From Desulfurellales bacterium (GTDB lineage Bacteria; Campylobacterota_A; Desulfurellia; Desulfurellales; Hippeaceae): 64,000 nt of DNA. The stretch spans positions 1 to 64,000 of the forward strand of contig JALVUQ010000086.1 of the NCBI GenBank assembly GCA_027035575.1. The letters run 5' to 3'. Below are positions 9,811-18,604 of this stretch, one piece after another. The number at the start of each line of letters is the position of its first letter. Position 1 is the first letter of the stretch. Below the pieces are notes generated by a model, which saw only the letters and a program-made list of their open reading frames with translations, was not told the DNA's origin and ran no database searches. Position numbers and translations under genes: made by a program.

Positions 9811-11328
9811 GTGATAGATAATTTTTTCAAAAGCCGCTTTAATATATTTTTTTATTCGTTCATACTCTTTTCCATAGGGAGCTTCTATGTAGGTTTTTTC
9901 CCGCCGGATGAGCCTAAATATGTCGATGCCGCTTTAAGAATGATTAAAACAGGCAATTATATTGTTCCTTTTTTCAACTGTCACATCCGCTTTGATAAAC
10001 CTATACTATACTATCTTGAGATTGTAGTTTTCTTTAAAATGTTTTTTGTGGAGCATCTGTTAAAAATAGGGCACGACCCTCTGGGTATAATAGAGTATGC
10101 GGCAAGACTGCCCTCAATTATAACCGGAAGCTTTATAATGCTGTTTACCTACCTTACATCTCTGGAGTTATTCAAAGATAAAGAGGGAGCAAAAAATTCT
10201 GTGGTTGTTCTGCTTTCTTTCTTTTTCTATTTTTATCTTACGCGTTCGGTTTATCCCGATGCGAGCCTAATATTGTTTGAACTTATGGCAATCTACTTTT
10301 TCATAAAAAATTCTTATATATTGGCTTGGACGTTTATAGCTTTGGCTTTCCTGACAAAAGGACCTATCGGTATAGTGACTCCCGGTTTTACATATTTTAT
10401 ATATCTGTGGATTGTTAAAAAAGAATCAGGCATAAAAGAATTTTTTTCGCTTCAAAATCTATTTGGAATAGCGGTATTTTTAATACTGTCAGCACCTTGG
10501 TATATTATTATGTATCACCAATACGGAATGGAATTTATTAACAAATTTCTTATTTACCACAACATAGAACGCTTCACGGGTCAGGCGCATCAACATCCTC
10601 ACTCGTTTTTTTACTACATTCCCATAGTCATCGCATCTTTATATTTTTGGTTTGCCTATCTAAAACAGTTGTACGAAAAAATAGATATAAAAGATAAACA
10701 AAACCTGTTTCTCATTCTCTGGTTTGCCTGGATTGTACTGTTTTTTTCAATATCAAGAAACAAACTTGTTCACTACATAGCTCCGGCATACATTCCCCTT
10801 GCAGTACTTATGGGACGATATGTTGATGAACTTAAAAATTTTAAAACTGCTCAAACCATAATATCGCTACTTGAAATTCTTTTGGCTTTTGGCGCCGCTT
10901 TTTATGCCTATAAACAGCATTTAAACTTGTTAATGCCGACTCTCCTTTTCGGATTTTTCTTTTTATCTATGCTGAATTTCCTCAAAAACCCAAAAAGAGT
11001 TGTGTTTTATAAGGTTGTGTTTCTAAGCGTCGTAGCGGCAGTAGTGCTTATACAGTTCGAGTCATACAGACCTGAGAAAAAAATTTGGAAATTGCTTATA
11101 AATAAACCCGCAAAACTGTATGAGTACAAAATTAACAATCAATCGCTTGTCGCATATACAGGCAGGTGTTTGAAAGAATACAGAAACCCGGCTATATTCA
11201 TAAAAGCTAAAAAGCCGTTTTATATCTACACAAAAAAAAGACACATCAAAGAGATAAATGTCAGATATAAAATTCTTTTTTATGCCAAAGATAAGGGCAC
11301 AAACACAGCACTGTTATTTGTACAATGA
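9811..11328 (+). CDS. GT39/ArnT-like membrane glycosyltransferase
   Basis: A 505-residue integral membrane protein starting at GTG. The N-terminal half matches the PMT/ArnT group: a first membrane helix, then a periplasmic loop with the DEPKY acidic motif near residue 33, TGNYIVPFFN and the FDKPILYY motif, followed by around ten further helices. These enzymes move a sugar from a polyprenyl-phosphate donor to protein or lipid A on the outer face of the inner membrane. There is no lipid A or undecaprenyl-sugar gene nearby, so the acceptor is open. The stop overlaps the JetD-like gene (ATGA). Confidence 0.85.
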   Translation: MIDNFFKSRFNIFFYSFILFSIGSFYVGFFPPDEPKYVDAALRMIKTGNYIVPFFNCHIRFDKPILYYLEIVVFFKMFFVEHLLKIGHDPLGIIEYAARLPSIITGSFIMLFTYLTSLELFKDKEGAKNSVVVLLSFFFYFYLTRSVYPDASLILFELMAIYFFIKNSYILAWTFIALAFLTKGPIGIVTPGFTYFIYLWIVKKESGIKEFFSLQNLFGIAVFLILSAPWYIIMYHQYGMEFINKFLIYHNIERFTGQAHQHPHSFFYYIPIVIASLYFWFAYLKQLYEKIDIKDKQNLFLILWFAWIVLFFSISRNKLVHYIAPAYIPLAVLMGRYVDELKNFKTAQTIISLLEILLAFGAAFYAYKQHLNLLMPTLLFGFFFLSMLNFLKNPKRVVFYKVVFLSVVAAVVLIQFESYRPEKKIWKLLINKPAKLYEYKINNQSLVAYTGRCLKEYRNPAIFIKAKKPFYIYTKKRHIKEINVRYKILFYAKDKGTNTALLFVQ

Positions 11329-12083
11329 GTGATGATATATTAAGCAAACTGCAAATAAGCAAAAAAGATACGTATCTATACGACAAAGCAGTCAAAGTTT
11401 TGGAGTTTATGAAAAACAGATATAAAGGAGAGGATTTGAGATTCGTTTCGGCTTATCTTTTTAACGACTCCAAAATAATAGATAAAAACGCAAAATTACG
11501 TGCTCTTTTTAACAGGTTCGCAACGGTGGAAAGACCCAATATTATTTATATAAGAACGGATACCGATTTAAAAATAAACAGCATAAGTATAAAAGATTTA
11601 ACCCAAAAACTTCACTTATGCGCATTCTTCGGTGGGAATATAAACAGTCTCGTTCAAGAAGATTGCAGTGTGGTCATATCTGAAAACCTGTCGTTTTTTA
11701 TGAGTGCTGTTCCAAATAACGCGATATTTTTATACAGCAAGGGGTTTCATTTAATAAATTCGCTGACAGCATTTATAAAAAAACTCAAATACAACAACCT
11801 CATTCATTTCGGTGATGTTGATACCGAAGGTCTTGCCATATTCGAGGCGTTTAAAAAAAATCTGCCTGAGCTAACCTTTTATCCGGACATAGAAACGGTT
11901 AGGTTTATTATTGATAAATTCAAAGATAATCTACCCACCAATAAACAAAAAGCAGACGGATGCGAGTATAAACACTCCAAAGAGTATTATGATTTGGTTA
12001 AAAATGGCATAAGCATTGAGCAGGAGTTTGTGCATTCTCTTTTCTACAAAACAATATTAGAGAAACCGAAATGGATGAAGTAA
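11325..12083 (+). CDS. JetD-like Toprim (DUF2220) protein, standalone
   Basis: A 252-residue protein whose C-terminal two thirds match the DUF2220 Toprim domain of JetD, the nuclease subunit of Wadjet plasmid-defence systems. The putative metal site is complete: a glutamate in VISEN (E120), then HFGDVDTEGLAIF with D164 and D166, then FYPDIETV, and finally ISIEQEFV, matching the EQE close to the end of JetD proteins. Length is well below the usual 380-400; the N-terminal DUF3322-type arm is short or divergent. None of JetA, JetB or JetC is within reach; neighbours are a glycosyltransferase and a molybdopterin enzyme. It overlaps both neighbours, so it is expressed with housekeeping-like genes. 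Function in this setting is unknown. Confidence 0.75.
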   Translation: MSDDILSKLQISKKDTYLYDKAVKVLEFMKNRYKGEDLRFVSAYLFNDSKIIDKNAKLRALFNRFATVERPNIIYIRTDTDLKINSISIKDLTQKLHLCAFFGGNINSLVQEDCSVVISENLSFFMSAVPNNAIFLYSKGFHLINSLTAFIKKLKYNNLIHFGDVDTEGLAIFEAFKKNLPELTFYPDIETVRFIIDKFKDNLPTNKQKADGCEYKHSKEYYDLVKNGISIEQEFVHSLFYKTILEKPKWMK

Positions 12084-13729
12084 AACTTTTCTGCTCCAAA
12101 GATTGCCCTGATACCTGCTCATTTTTAGGCAGACTGGATAAAAACGACAAATTATTAATAAAACCGTTAAAAGATGGATTTCTTGACAGAGGTTTTGTGT
12201 GCAAAAAGCTCAAAGGTTTTTATAGAAGAGAAGTTGAGAACAACAAAGCACAATCTTTTTACGTAAAAGACGGAAACAAAATCGTAGGTAGAGATGTTTT
12301 GGAAAAACTGGCGGAATTGTTAATTAAAAACAAAAACAAAAAAATTCTCCTTTATAAAGGTTCCGGCAGCCTCGGATACTATATGGGTTTTTGGGACAAG
12401 TTGTTCTCAAACTTTGAAAATTGCTATTTTGTAAAAGGAAATCCTTGCGATGAAACAGGAATTATAGCGCATAGAGAAGATTTCGGTGTCTGCGCAAATC
12501 CGCCCGTAGAAAACCTAAAAAAGGCGGAAACAATTATACTTTTCGGGAAAAACGCCTACGTTGTATCGCCCCATCTCTTTGTATATCTTCAAAAGCTAAA
12601 AAAACTCGGCAAAAAAATAATATACATAGACCCTATAAAATCAGAAACGTCAATAATAGCCGATAGATATATCAGAATAAATCCCGCAGCAGACGGGCTT
12701 TTAGCTTATGCCATACTGGCAGAAATGGGATATTTTCCAAAAAAATATGAGCTGTTTGACAAAATCGGCATATCAAAAAACGATTTCGAATATATTACGA
12801 AAAGCATCAAACCTAAAAAAACAGGTATTATTGAGGGTTTTGGTATGCAGCGATATTCAAACGGGAAAAACATAATACAATGGATAAACAGGCTCGCATA
12901 TTTTACAGATAACATTTATAACCTTTTTTATTCCCGCTCATCGAAAGAGGGCTTGGAAAAAATTGAGGTAAACAAAAAGCATATAATAAATATTGCCGAG
13001 GTTACAGATTTTTTAAAAAGAAACTTTTTTAATATTATTATTGTCGTTGCATCTAATCCTACCGTAACTATGCCGCAAAATTCAATATGGAAGAGGGCTT
13101 TAGAGAAAGCAAAAACCGTTGTTATTGATACGAACGAAACGAATACGTCGAAATTTGCCGATTTTTTCATCAGAGTCGGCGGAATGTTTGCTCAAGAAGA
13201 TATTCAGGGCAGCTACTTTTTCAATAAAACAAACAAAAGAGAAAGGTTAATCAACTCGGATAACTCGGATATTGATATAATTAAGCAGCTTTCTAAATTG
13301 ATGAATATTGATATAAAAATACCGAAAATTAACGAAATAAATACAAATATACCCGTTAAAGTCAGAATTTTGAGTAAAAAACAGATAGACTTGCTTGAGC
13401 CGAAAGTTGAGAAAGACAGAATTAGACTCATAACACTATCAAACGAGAACTATCTAAACTCACAAACTGAAACTCTGCAATACGACAGCATATTTATCTC
13501 ACGGGAACTCTCCTTAAACCTTAATATCAAAAACGGCGAATTTGTAACCATAAAAAGCAGAATATCGGAATGCAGGGTGCAGTGTTTTGTTAGTGAAAAA
13601 GTCAATGGCTTCAACGCTTTTGCCTATAAAAACAGGTCTGAGTGTTTTAATAAATTAACAGAAAGCAAACCTACCGATGCGACATATGCCCTCGCCTACT
13701 ACGATTTGTTTGTCGAAATTATAAAATGA
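12071..13729 (+). CDS. Small molybdopterin oxidoreductase
   Basis: A 552-residue member of the DMSO-reductase superfamily. The N-terminal [4Fe-4S] site is intact: C8, C12 and C16 (CSKDCPDTC) and C44 (GFVCKK). Cys126 in GNPCDETG lies where the molybdenum ligand is expected. The C-terminal part has the usual domain IV features, such as ELSLNLNIKNGEFVTIKS. It is shorter than most catalytic subunits (650-800), has no Tat signal and no neighbouring electron-transfer or membrane subunit, so a soluble cytoplasmic enzyme is likely. The substrate cannot be inferred. It overlaps the JetD-like gene by 13 bases. Confidence 0.82.
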   Translation: MDEVKLFCSKDCPDTCSFLGRLDKNDKLLIKPLKDGFLDRGFVCKKLKGFYRREVENNKAQSFYVKDGNKIVGRDVLEKLAELLIKNKNKKILLYKGSGSLGYYMGFWDKLFSNFENCYFVKGNPCDETGIIAHREDFGVCANPPVENLKKAETIILFGKNAYVVSPHLFVYLQKLKKLGKKIIYIDPIKSETSIIADRYIRINPAADGLLAYAILAEMGYFPKKYELFDKIGISKNDFEYITKSIKPKKTGIIEGFGMQRYSNGKNIIQWINRLAYFTDNIYNLFYSRSSKEGLEKIEVNKKHIINIAEVTDFLKRNFFNIIIVVASNPTVTMPQNSIWKRALEKAKTVVIDTNETNTSKFADFFIRVGGMFAQEDIQGSYFFNKTNKRERLINSDNSDIDIIKQLSKLMNIDIKIPKINEINTNIPVKVRILSKKQIDLLEPKVEKDRIRLITLSNENYLNSQTETLQYDSIFISRELSLNLNIKNGEFVTIKSRISECRVQCFVSEKVNGFNAFAYKNRSECFNKLTESKPTDATYALAYYDLFVEIIK

Positions 13730-13747
13730 GAATTAGTGAAATAAAAT

Positions 13748-13766
13748 CGGGGGTAAGAGACCCCCG
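13748..13766. terminator. Bidirectional hairpin terminator between convergent genes
   Basis: CGGGGGT (13748-13754) pairs perfectly with ACCCCCG (13760-13766) around the loop AAGAG. It lies between the convergent molybdopterin gene and atpE. T-rich sequence follows on the plus side (TGTTTT) and ATTTTAT follows on the minus side, so it could end transcription from both directions. Confidence 0.75.
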
Positions 13767-13787
13767 CTTGTGTTTTAATTAAGAAAA

Positions 13788-14129
13788 TTAGATATGGAAA
13801 GGATTTGTGTAGAAAATAATCAGAACAATAACAAGCATATAGATGACAAGAGATTCTATCATTGCAAGACCAATCATCATCAGTGTAAGCAGCTTACCGG
13901 ACAAGCCCGGGTTTCTTGCCGTTCCAAGCACGGTTCCGTTGACGGCGTGTCCCTGCCCTATTCCGCCGCCTCCTGCTGCAAGCCCAAGACCGATAGCTCC
14001 ACCCATGGCAACGAACATATAGTATTTTTTGAGCACCAAAGTTCCTGTCTGAGCATCACCCGCAGCAAATGCAGGTAGCGCCAAAATTACTCCGAACAGT
14101 GCAAGTGCAAACGTTGTAAATCTCCTCAT
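13788..14129 (-). CDS. atpE: ATP synthase F0 subunit c, with Na+-type ion-binding residues
   Basis: A 113-residue rotor-ring proteolipid. An N-terminal hydrophobic segment ending ALPAFA-AG (1-23) looks like a cleavable signal, as in some Campylobacterota c subunits; two membrane hairpin helices follow (about 38-63 and 80-108). The ion-carrying carboxylate is E92. Aligned on the Na+-dependent Ilyobacter subunit, Q59 (GIGQG) sits at Q32, E92 at E65, S93 at S66 and Y97 at Y70, with the same 33-residue spacing. Proton-type relatives usually lack the Gln and Ser. It is the last gene of the hemL-atpZ-atpI-atpB-atpE run; F1 genes are not in the window. Confidence 0.95.
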   Translation of the reverse strand: MRRFTTFALALFGVILALPAFAAGDAQTGTLVLKKYYMFVAMGGAIGLGLAAGGGGIGQGHAVNGTVLGTARNPGLSGKLLTLMMIGLAMIESLVIYMLVIVLIIFYTNPFHI

Positions 14130-14165
14130 AACTCCACCTCCTCACAAAAAATCAAAAAAATAATT

Positions 14166-14837
14166 CTACTCTTCCATACCGCTCAATGCATCCGCAATAT
14201 ACAATGTTGAAAGAAGCGGGAAAATAAATGATTGTATAACGGCAGCCAGCAAAACCAAAGCCATAACAGGCAGAGGAATAAGCCAAGGTGCAAGGAAAAA
14301 CAGAACTGCCAAAAGTATATCATCGCCTCCGATGTTACCGAACAACCTGACAGAGAGAGACAAAATCCTTGCAAAATGTCCTACGATTTCAACGGGCAGC
14401 ATCAACGGTGTTAACCACCAAACAGGTCCTAAAAAATGTTTGACATATCTGAAGCCGTGTTTTTTGATTCCGAGATATTGATAGTATATAAAAACGATTA
14501 TAGCCATAGATATGGTTGTGTTCCAAGACGATGTAGGAGGGATGAAACCCGGAACAAGCTCAACAATATTGGCAAAAAATATAAATATACCGAGTGTAGC
14601 AATTAAGGGAAAGTGTTTTTTTGCCTCGTCCTCGCCGAGAATTTCCTCTACAAAGTTATACAGTCCGTAAACAACGGCTTCCACCACATTTTGAAAACCG
14701 GTTGGCATCAATTTTAAAGACGACCTTGCAATCAATGCCAAAACGATGATTACTAACATCATAAACCAAGTAAAAATCAAATACCCGGGCAAACCTGTGG
14801 CGTGAATAATAAAATCTAAAAAGGTTGGTGCTTCCAT
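14166..14837 (-). CDS. atpB: ATP synthase F0 subunit a
   Basis: A 223-residue stator membrane subunit of the F1F0 ATP synthase with five to six helices. The conserved arginine helix is seen as HFARILSLSVRLFGNIGGDDIL near residue 140, with the essential Arg in the SVRLFGN motif. The region EILGEDEAKKHFPLIATLGIFIFFANI is also typical of bacterial a subunits. It sits 36 bases upstream of atpE and 12 bases downstream of the AtpI-like gene, a standard F0 order. With the c subunit it forms the ion half-channels. Confidence 0.95.
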   Translation of the reverse strand: MEAPTFLDFIIHATGLPGYLIFTWFMMLVIIVLALIARSSLKLMPTGFQNVVEAVVYGLYNFVEEILGEDEAKKHFPLIATLGIFIFFANIVELVPGFIPPTSSWNTTISMAIIVFIYYQYLGIKKHGFRYVKHFLGPVWWLTPLMLPVEIVGHFARILSLSVRLFGNIGGDDILLAVLFFLAPWLIPLPVMALVLLAAVIQSFIFPLLSTLYIADALSGMEE

Positions 14838-14849
14838 GAATCCTCCCGA

Positions 14850-15203
14850 CTAAACAGTAATATTTTTATTTATCAAAGCAAAAACAGACATAATCATTAT
14901 TGATAAAGGCACAACAGATAATCCCAAAACAATACCTAAAACGTCAAATTTAAGCTCAAACAAAATCCAGATGGTAAACCCTACAAAAAGATAACGCAAT
15001 GAATTTTCAATAAGAGAAAATCTCCCTTTTTTCAACCACCAAACGGACATAAGCTTGATTATATACCAATCGCCTATACCCACCAAAGCACCAAGAAAAC
15101 TTCCTGCAAGGCACTTTGTACTGGTGAAAACATAGCAAAAAACAGCTATTAAAAGATACACTATAACAAAAATTATTTCAAGTTTTTTCGTTGTTATCTT
15201 CAT
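14850..15203 (-). CDS. atpI: ATP synthase subunit I-like protein
   Basis: A 117-residue membrane protein with four hydrophobic helices and a short loop with basic residues (WWLKKGRFSLIEN). Sequence conservation in this family is low, but size, topology and placement between atpZ and atpB fit the AtpI/subunit I family, which aids assembly of the c ring. It overlaps the end of atpZ by 26 bases. Confidence 0.7.
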   Translation of the reverse strand: MKITTKKLEIIFVIVYLLIAVFCYVFTSTKCLAGSFLGALVGIGDWYIIKLMSVWWLKKGRFSLIENSLRYLFVGFTIWILFELKFDVLGIVLGLSVVPLSIMIMSVFALINKNITV

Positions 15204-15423
15204 CTTTTTTGTATTTCTTTATGCCTCTGTACATATTTTGAAATCCAGCTATTATTCCTACAAGCAGAAAGAAAAAAAACGCCCAGTGGTGCGATGTGTT
15301 ATATTTGTTGTCTATCCAATAACCTATCCCACCGCCTATAATGATTGAAAAAACGACGCTGAATCCGACGGTTGTGGCATCGTATAAATCCAAATAGAAC
15401 TTCTTGTCTTTTTTGTCTTTCAT
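15178..15423 (-). CDS. atpZ: AtpZ-like small membrane protein
   Basis: An 81-residue protein with two membrane helices separated by a short turn: VGFSVVFSIIIGGGIGYWIDNKY, then AFFFFLLVGIIAGFQNMYRGIKKY. The glycine-rich first helix ending GYWIDNK, and the GIIAGFQNMYR second helix, are the AtpZ signature. AtpZ partners AtpI in F0 assembly or Mg2+ supply in studied bacteria. Its start overlaps the stop of hemL (ATGA), so heme/chlorin precursor synthesis and the ATP synthase membrane sector are co-translated. Confidence 0.82.
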   Translation of the reverse strand: MKDKKDKKFYLDLYDATTVGFSVVFSIIIGGGIGYWIDNKYNTSHHWAFFFFLLVGIIAGFQNMYRGIKKYKKDEDNNEKT

Positions 15424-16721
15424 ATATAAAACTTACCGCTCGATAAATCTTTAAACACGTTTTCCATCGCAATTAAGGTGTTTTCTATATCTTCAAGGGT
15501 ATGTTGAATGCCTATAAAATTGGATTCAAACTGCGAAGGCGGTAAATATATACCCTGATTAAGCATACCCAGAAAATAGTTATTAAACAGATTTAAATCA
15601 CTTGATAGCACTTCTTTATAATTTTTCGGAACATTATCGCTAAAAAATAGGCAAAACATAGAACCTGTCGATTCTCCCGAAAGCGGAATGCCGTATTGTT
15701 TTGCCAGTCCTACTGCGCGTGACACTAATTTTGTGGTATTTTTTTCCAAATCATTGTAAGGATTCTTCTTTTTTAATATATCAAGCGTTGCAGCGCCGGC
15801 TGCCATCGCTATCGGATTTCCGCTTAAAGTTCCTGCTTGATAAACGCTGCCTTCAGGCGACAGATAGTCCATTATATCTTTTTTTGCACCGAAACAGGCA
15901 GAAGGAAACCCACCTCCCACAACCTTTCCTAGAATGGTAATATCAGGTTCGATGTTATAGATATGCTGTACTCCTCCGTATGTCAATCTAAACCCGGTCA
16001 TAACCTCATCAAAAATAAGCAAACTTTCGTATTGATTGCAAATTTCTCTTAATCCTTCCAAAAAACCTTCTTTAGGTTTGATAACACCCATATTACCCGC
16101 AACAGGTTCAACAATAATACAGGCAATCGTATCTCCATACTTTTTAAAGATTTTCTTAACCGCATCCAAATCGTTATACTCCGCAAGCAGGGTATGTTTT
16201 GCAAAATCAAGAGGTACACCTTTGCTTGAAGGAACACCAAACGTGCTTGCTCCGCTTCCTGCACCTACCAACAAACCATCGGAATGCCCGTGATAGCATC
16301 CTATAAACTTTAGAATATTGTCTCTGCCTGTCACACCCCTTGCAAGCCTTATGGCGCTCATGGCAGCTTCCGTGCCTGAGTTAACAAATCTAACACTCTC
16401 TATCGACTCGAAAGCATTAACTATTCTTTTTGCCAATTCAGTTTCTATAGTTGTAGGCGCTCCGAAACTAAAGCCGTTTTGCAAAACTTTTTCTACTTTT
16501 TTTAACACCTCCGGGTTTGCGTGTCCGACTACTGCAGGTCCCCAAGTGTTTACATAATCGATAAATTCGTTACCGTCCTCGTCATAAACCTTAGAACCTT
16601 TGGCTTTTTTAATAAACAAAGGCTCAATACCCACGGCTTTAAAAGCTCTGACAGGGCTGTTTACCCCTCCGGCTATATATTTTTTTGCTTCTTCAAATAA
16701 CTCTCTGCTTTTTTCAAACAT
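15420..16721 (-). CDS. hemL: Glutamate-1-semialdehyde 2,1-aminomutase
   Basis: A 433-residue PLP enzyme that converts glutamate-1-semialdehyde to 5-aminolevulinate in the C5 tetrapyrrole route. The N-terminus SRELFEEAKKYIAGGVNSPVRAF is characteristic; DEVMTGFR and the PLP lysine region ILGKVVGGGFP are clear. I placed the start at ATG 16721, preceded by ACGGAGGCAAAA, rather than 22 codons upstream. It heads the atpZ-atpI-atpB-atpE run and overlaps atpZ by four bases. Confidence 0.95.
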   Translation of the reverse strand: MFEKSRELFEEAKKYIAGGVNSPVRAFKAVGIEPLFIKKAKGSKVYDEDGNEFIDYVNTWGPAVVGHANPEVLKKVEKVLQNGFSFGAPTTIETELAKRIVNAFESIESVRFVNSGTEAAMSAIRLARGVTGRDNILKFIGCYHGHSDGLLVGAGSGASTFGVPSSKGVPLDFAKHTLLAEYNDLDAVKKIFKKYGDTIACIIVEPVAGNMGVIKPKEGFLEGLREICNQYESLLIFDEVMTGFRLTYGGVQHIYNIEPDITILGKVVGGGFPSACFGAKKDIMDYLSPEGSVYQAGTLSGNPIAMAAGAATLDILKKKNPYNDLEKNTTKLVSRAVGLAKQYGIPLSGESTGSMFCLFFSDNVPKNYKEVLSSDLNLFNNYFLGMLNQGIYLPPSQFESNFIGIQHTLEDIENTLIAMENVFKDLSSGKFYI

Positions 16722-16882
16722 TTTTGCCTCCGTTAAACAAGCGATATATTTAAAATAAAAAGTATCACAATAAGAGGGGTTATTCAAGAAAAAGCAAAGA
16801 ATCTTTCAAATAATATAAAAACAAAGTTGAGAAATAAAATTGTAAAAAATAGCAAATTAAGTCATTACGGAAATTTTTTTAC

Positions 16883-17506
16883 TTAATAGCCATACACAAC
16901 GGATATATGGGCTTTATCTTTAGGGTTTTTTGTAGATTCTGCAACTACCTCTATACGAAAGAGAGACGGTATGGTTGGAGGGTGGATAATATTAGTTCCT
17001 CTTTTACTCGTTGTGACTCCACCGGCTATTAATTTCTTAGAAGCTGAAGAACCTGACGTGTTACCCTTTGCTGCATTTACAATTTCTACATATACTAAGT
17101 AAGTTCCCACAGAATATTTTAAGTCATAATAATTTTTAATATAATTTGTATTTATATTTTCAGCTAAAGTGGTTGATGTAGCTCTACACTGATTATCTGA
17201 GAGCTCACTATCTGTCCAATTAGATGTTTGAGTATTGAGCTTATAGTGCAAACAAGTAGTTTTTTTATCCAGTAAGTTTGACGGAAAAGAAACGGCATTG
17301 TTATTCTTAATATACCCCAAAATTTCTTTCGTTTCCCTGAAGGCACCTACAGCAGACTCTACCGCACTCCTATACTGCCTAAAACTTCCGGATATTTTTG
17401 TGCTTTGCATTGAGATATACAGAGCCATACTTACAAGAGCTAAAATTATAAACGCAAAAACAATTGCAACTATGAGAGCAATTCCTTTGTCATTCTTAAC
17501 AGTCAT
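16883..17506 (-). CDS. PilX-like minor pilin/pilus assembly protein
   Basis: A 207-residue protein starting with a short basic leader, then KGIALIVAIVFAFIILALVSMAL, the form of the PilX N-terminal helix, in which the usual pilin Glu5 pattern is weak. The rest is a soluble periplasmic domain with several Asn/Thr-rich strands. It is the last gene of the run fimT-pilV-pilW-pilX downstream of pilY1 in map order, three bases after the pilW-like stop. By analogy it primes type IV pilus assembly at the inner membrane. A stretch of about 160 bases without a gene separates it from hemL. Confidence 0.75.
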   Translation of the reverse strand: MTVKNDKGIALIVAIVFAFIILALVSMALYISMQSTKISGSFRQYRSAVESAVGAFRETKEILGYIKNNNAVSFPSNLLDKKTTCLHYKLNTQTSNWTDSELSDNQCRATSTTLAENINTNYIKNYYDLKYSVGTYLVYVEIVNAAKGNTSGSSASKKLIAGGVTTSKRGTNIIHPPTIPSLFRIEVVAESTKNPKDKAHISVVYGY

Positions 17507-17509
17507 ACA

Positions 17510-18604
17510 CTACTCCAAATTTTTTGGTGTTGCTAAAATCTTTATAACTTCCCAACGATAATTTTTATAATCGGTAATTTTTGTCAAGTCAAAATTTCTT
17601 CCCATTCCGGTTGAGCTATCACCCACAAATATACTATTGTGCGGATACATATAATTTTTATCTTTTCTTCCGTTTTGCATTAAAATAAACACTCTTACCT
17701 GTTTTAACTCATCTCTAATTTTCTCGGCGTTTAAACCCGTTATATTTTGCGTCCAATAGTCTATACTACCGTTAGTATCGTTGTCCAAGCCAAATTCAAC
17801 CTGAAAATCTGCAACACAGTGCAAAATTGGGTAAGACTGCACTACACCGTTGGATTGTTTCATAACTGCTCTTGCCAATGTATAGGTACCGTTGGCACAC
17901 TCGCTTTTTGTATCACCTCCGGAATATAAACGATAATCAATTCTATTAAACGGAGACCTAAGGTTACTATTATCAACACCATATATAAGATACACAGATG
18001 AAGGTAAAAACGGTAGTCCGTAATCTGTCGGAATAGTATCAGATGGATCTGCATCTTTAGAAATAACATAAAATAAACTGCCTCCTATTAAAGTCCTGCT
18101 TCCTGCATCCATAACAATTACTCTATCTGTATTTTGAAGGTTGTTGTAGTTAGCAACGTTATTTGAAGGCCAAATATTTAGGGAGCGGTTACTATTTATG
18201 TAGCTCCAATGGCTCGAAGCTTTATTTAAACCGAAAGCCGTACTTTTTAGAACTAAATAGCTAAAACCTTTTTTGTTATCCTTTTTTCCGACTATGGCTC
18301 TTGGCGGATTGGAAGAGTCATTAAAAATATCTGGAGTTAAAGAATAAAGACTTAAGGTTGAAGCAGTCGCTTCAGAGTATAGTAATCCCCCGGTACCCCA
18401 TGGCAAACCCAATCCTGCCGTTTCTATATCTTTTCTTATAACTTCAAGAGCCGGAATGTTTTCTATACTCGTTTTGGATAAGCTAACCTCTCTTACGGTT
18501 GTCTTTAATTCTTGTATAAACAATTTATATGGTATTCCTATAATCACGGCGAATATAATTACTGCAACAAGAATCTCTATTAAACTAAACCCTTTTTTAT
18601 TCAT
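17510..18604 (-). CDS. PilW-like minor pilin
   Basis: A 364-residue prepilin-like protein. The class III signal is classical: MNKKG^FSLIEILVAVIIFAV with the peptidase site after Gly5 and Glu at mature position 5. The large C-terminal globular domain and its length match PilW of the minor-pilin operon. The start overlaps the end of the PilV-like gene by eight bases. It is expected to lie with FimT, PilV and PilX at the pilus tip or base together with PilY1. Confidence 0.82.
   Translation of the reverse strand: MNKKGFSLIEILVAVIIFAVIIGIPYKLFIQELKTTVREVSLSKTSIENIPALEVIRKDIETAGLGLPWGTGGLLYSEATASTLSLYSLTPDIFNDSSNPPRAIVGKKDNKKGFSYLVLKSTAFGLNKASSHWSYINSNRSLNIWPSNNVANYNNLQNTDRVIVMDAGSRTLIGGSLFYVISKDADPSDTIPTDYGLPFLPSSVYLIYGVDNSNLRSPFNRIDYRLYSGGDTKSECANGTYTLARAVMKQSNGVVQSYPILHCVADFQVEFGLDNDTNGSIDYWTQNITGLNAEKIRDELKQVRVFILMQNGRKDKNYMYPHNSIFVGDSSTGMGRNFDLTKITDYKNYRWEVIKILATPKNLE

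Noticed and set aside
12001-12083. Frameshift between the JetD-like and molybdopterin genes
   Set aside because: Both proteins have complete family ends (EQE region and CxxxCxxxC start), so the 13-base overlap is a normal gene overlap.
16722-16882. Clear promoter for the hemL-atp run
   Set aside because: The best pair (TTGAAT, 17 bases, TACTTT) has a -10 box too far from consensus to list as a feature.
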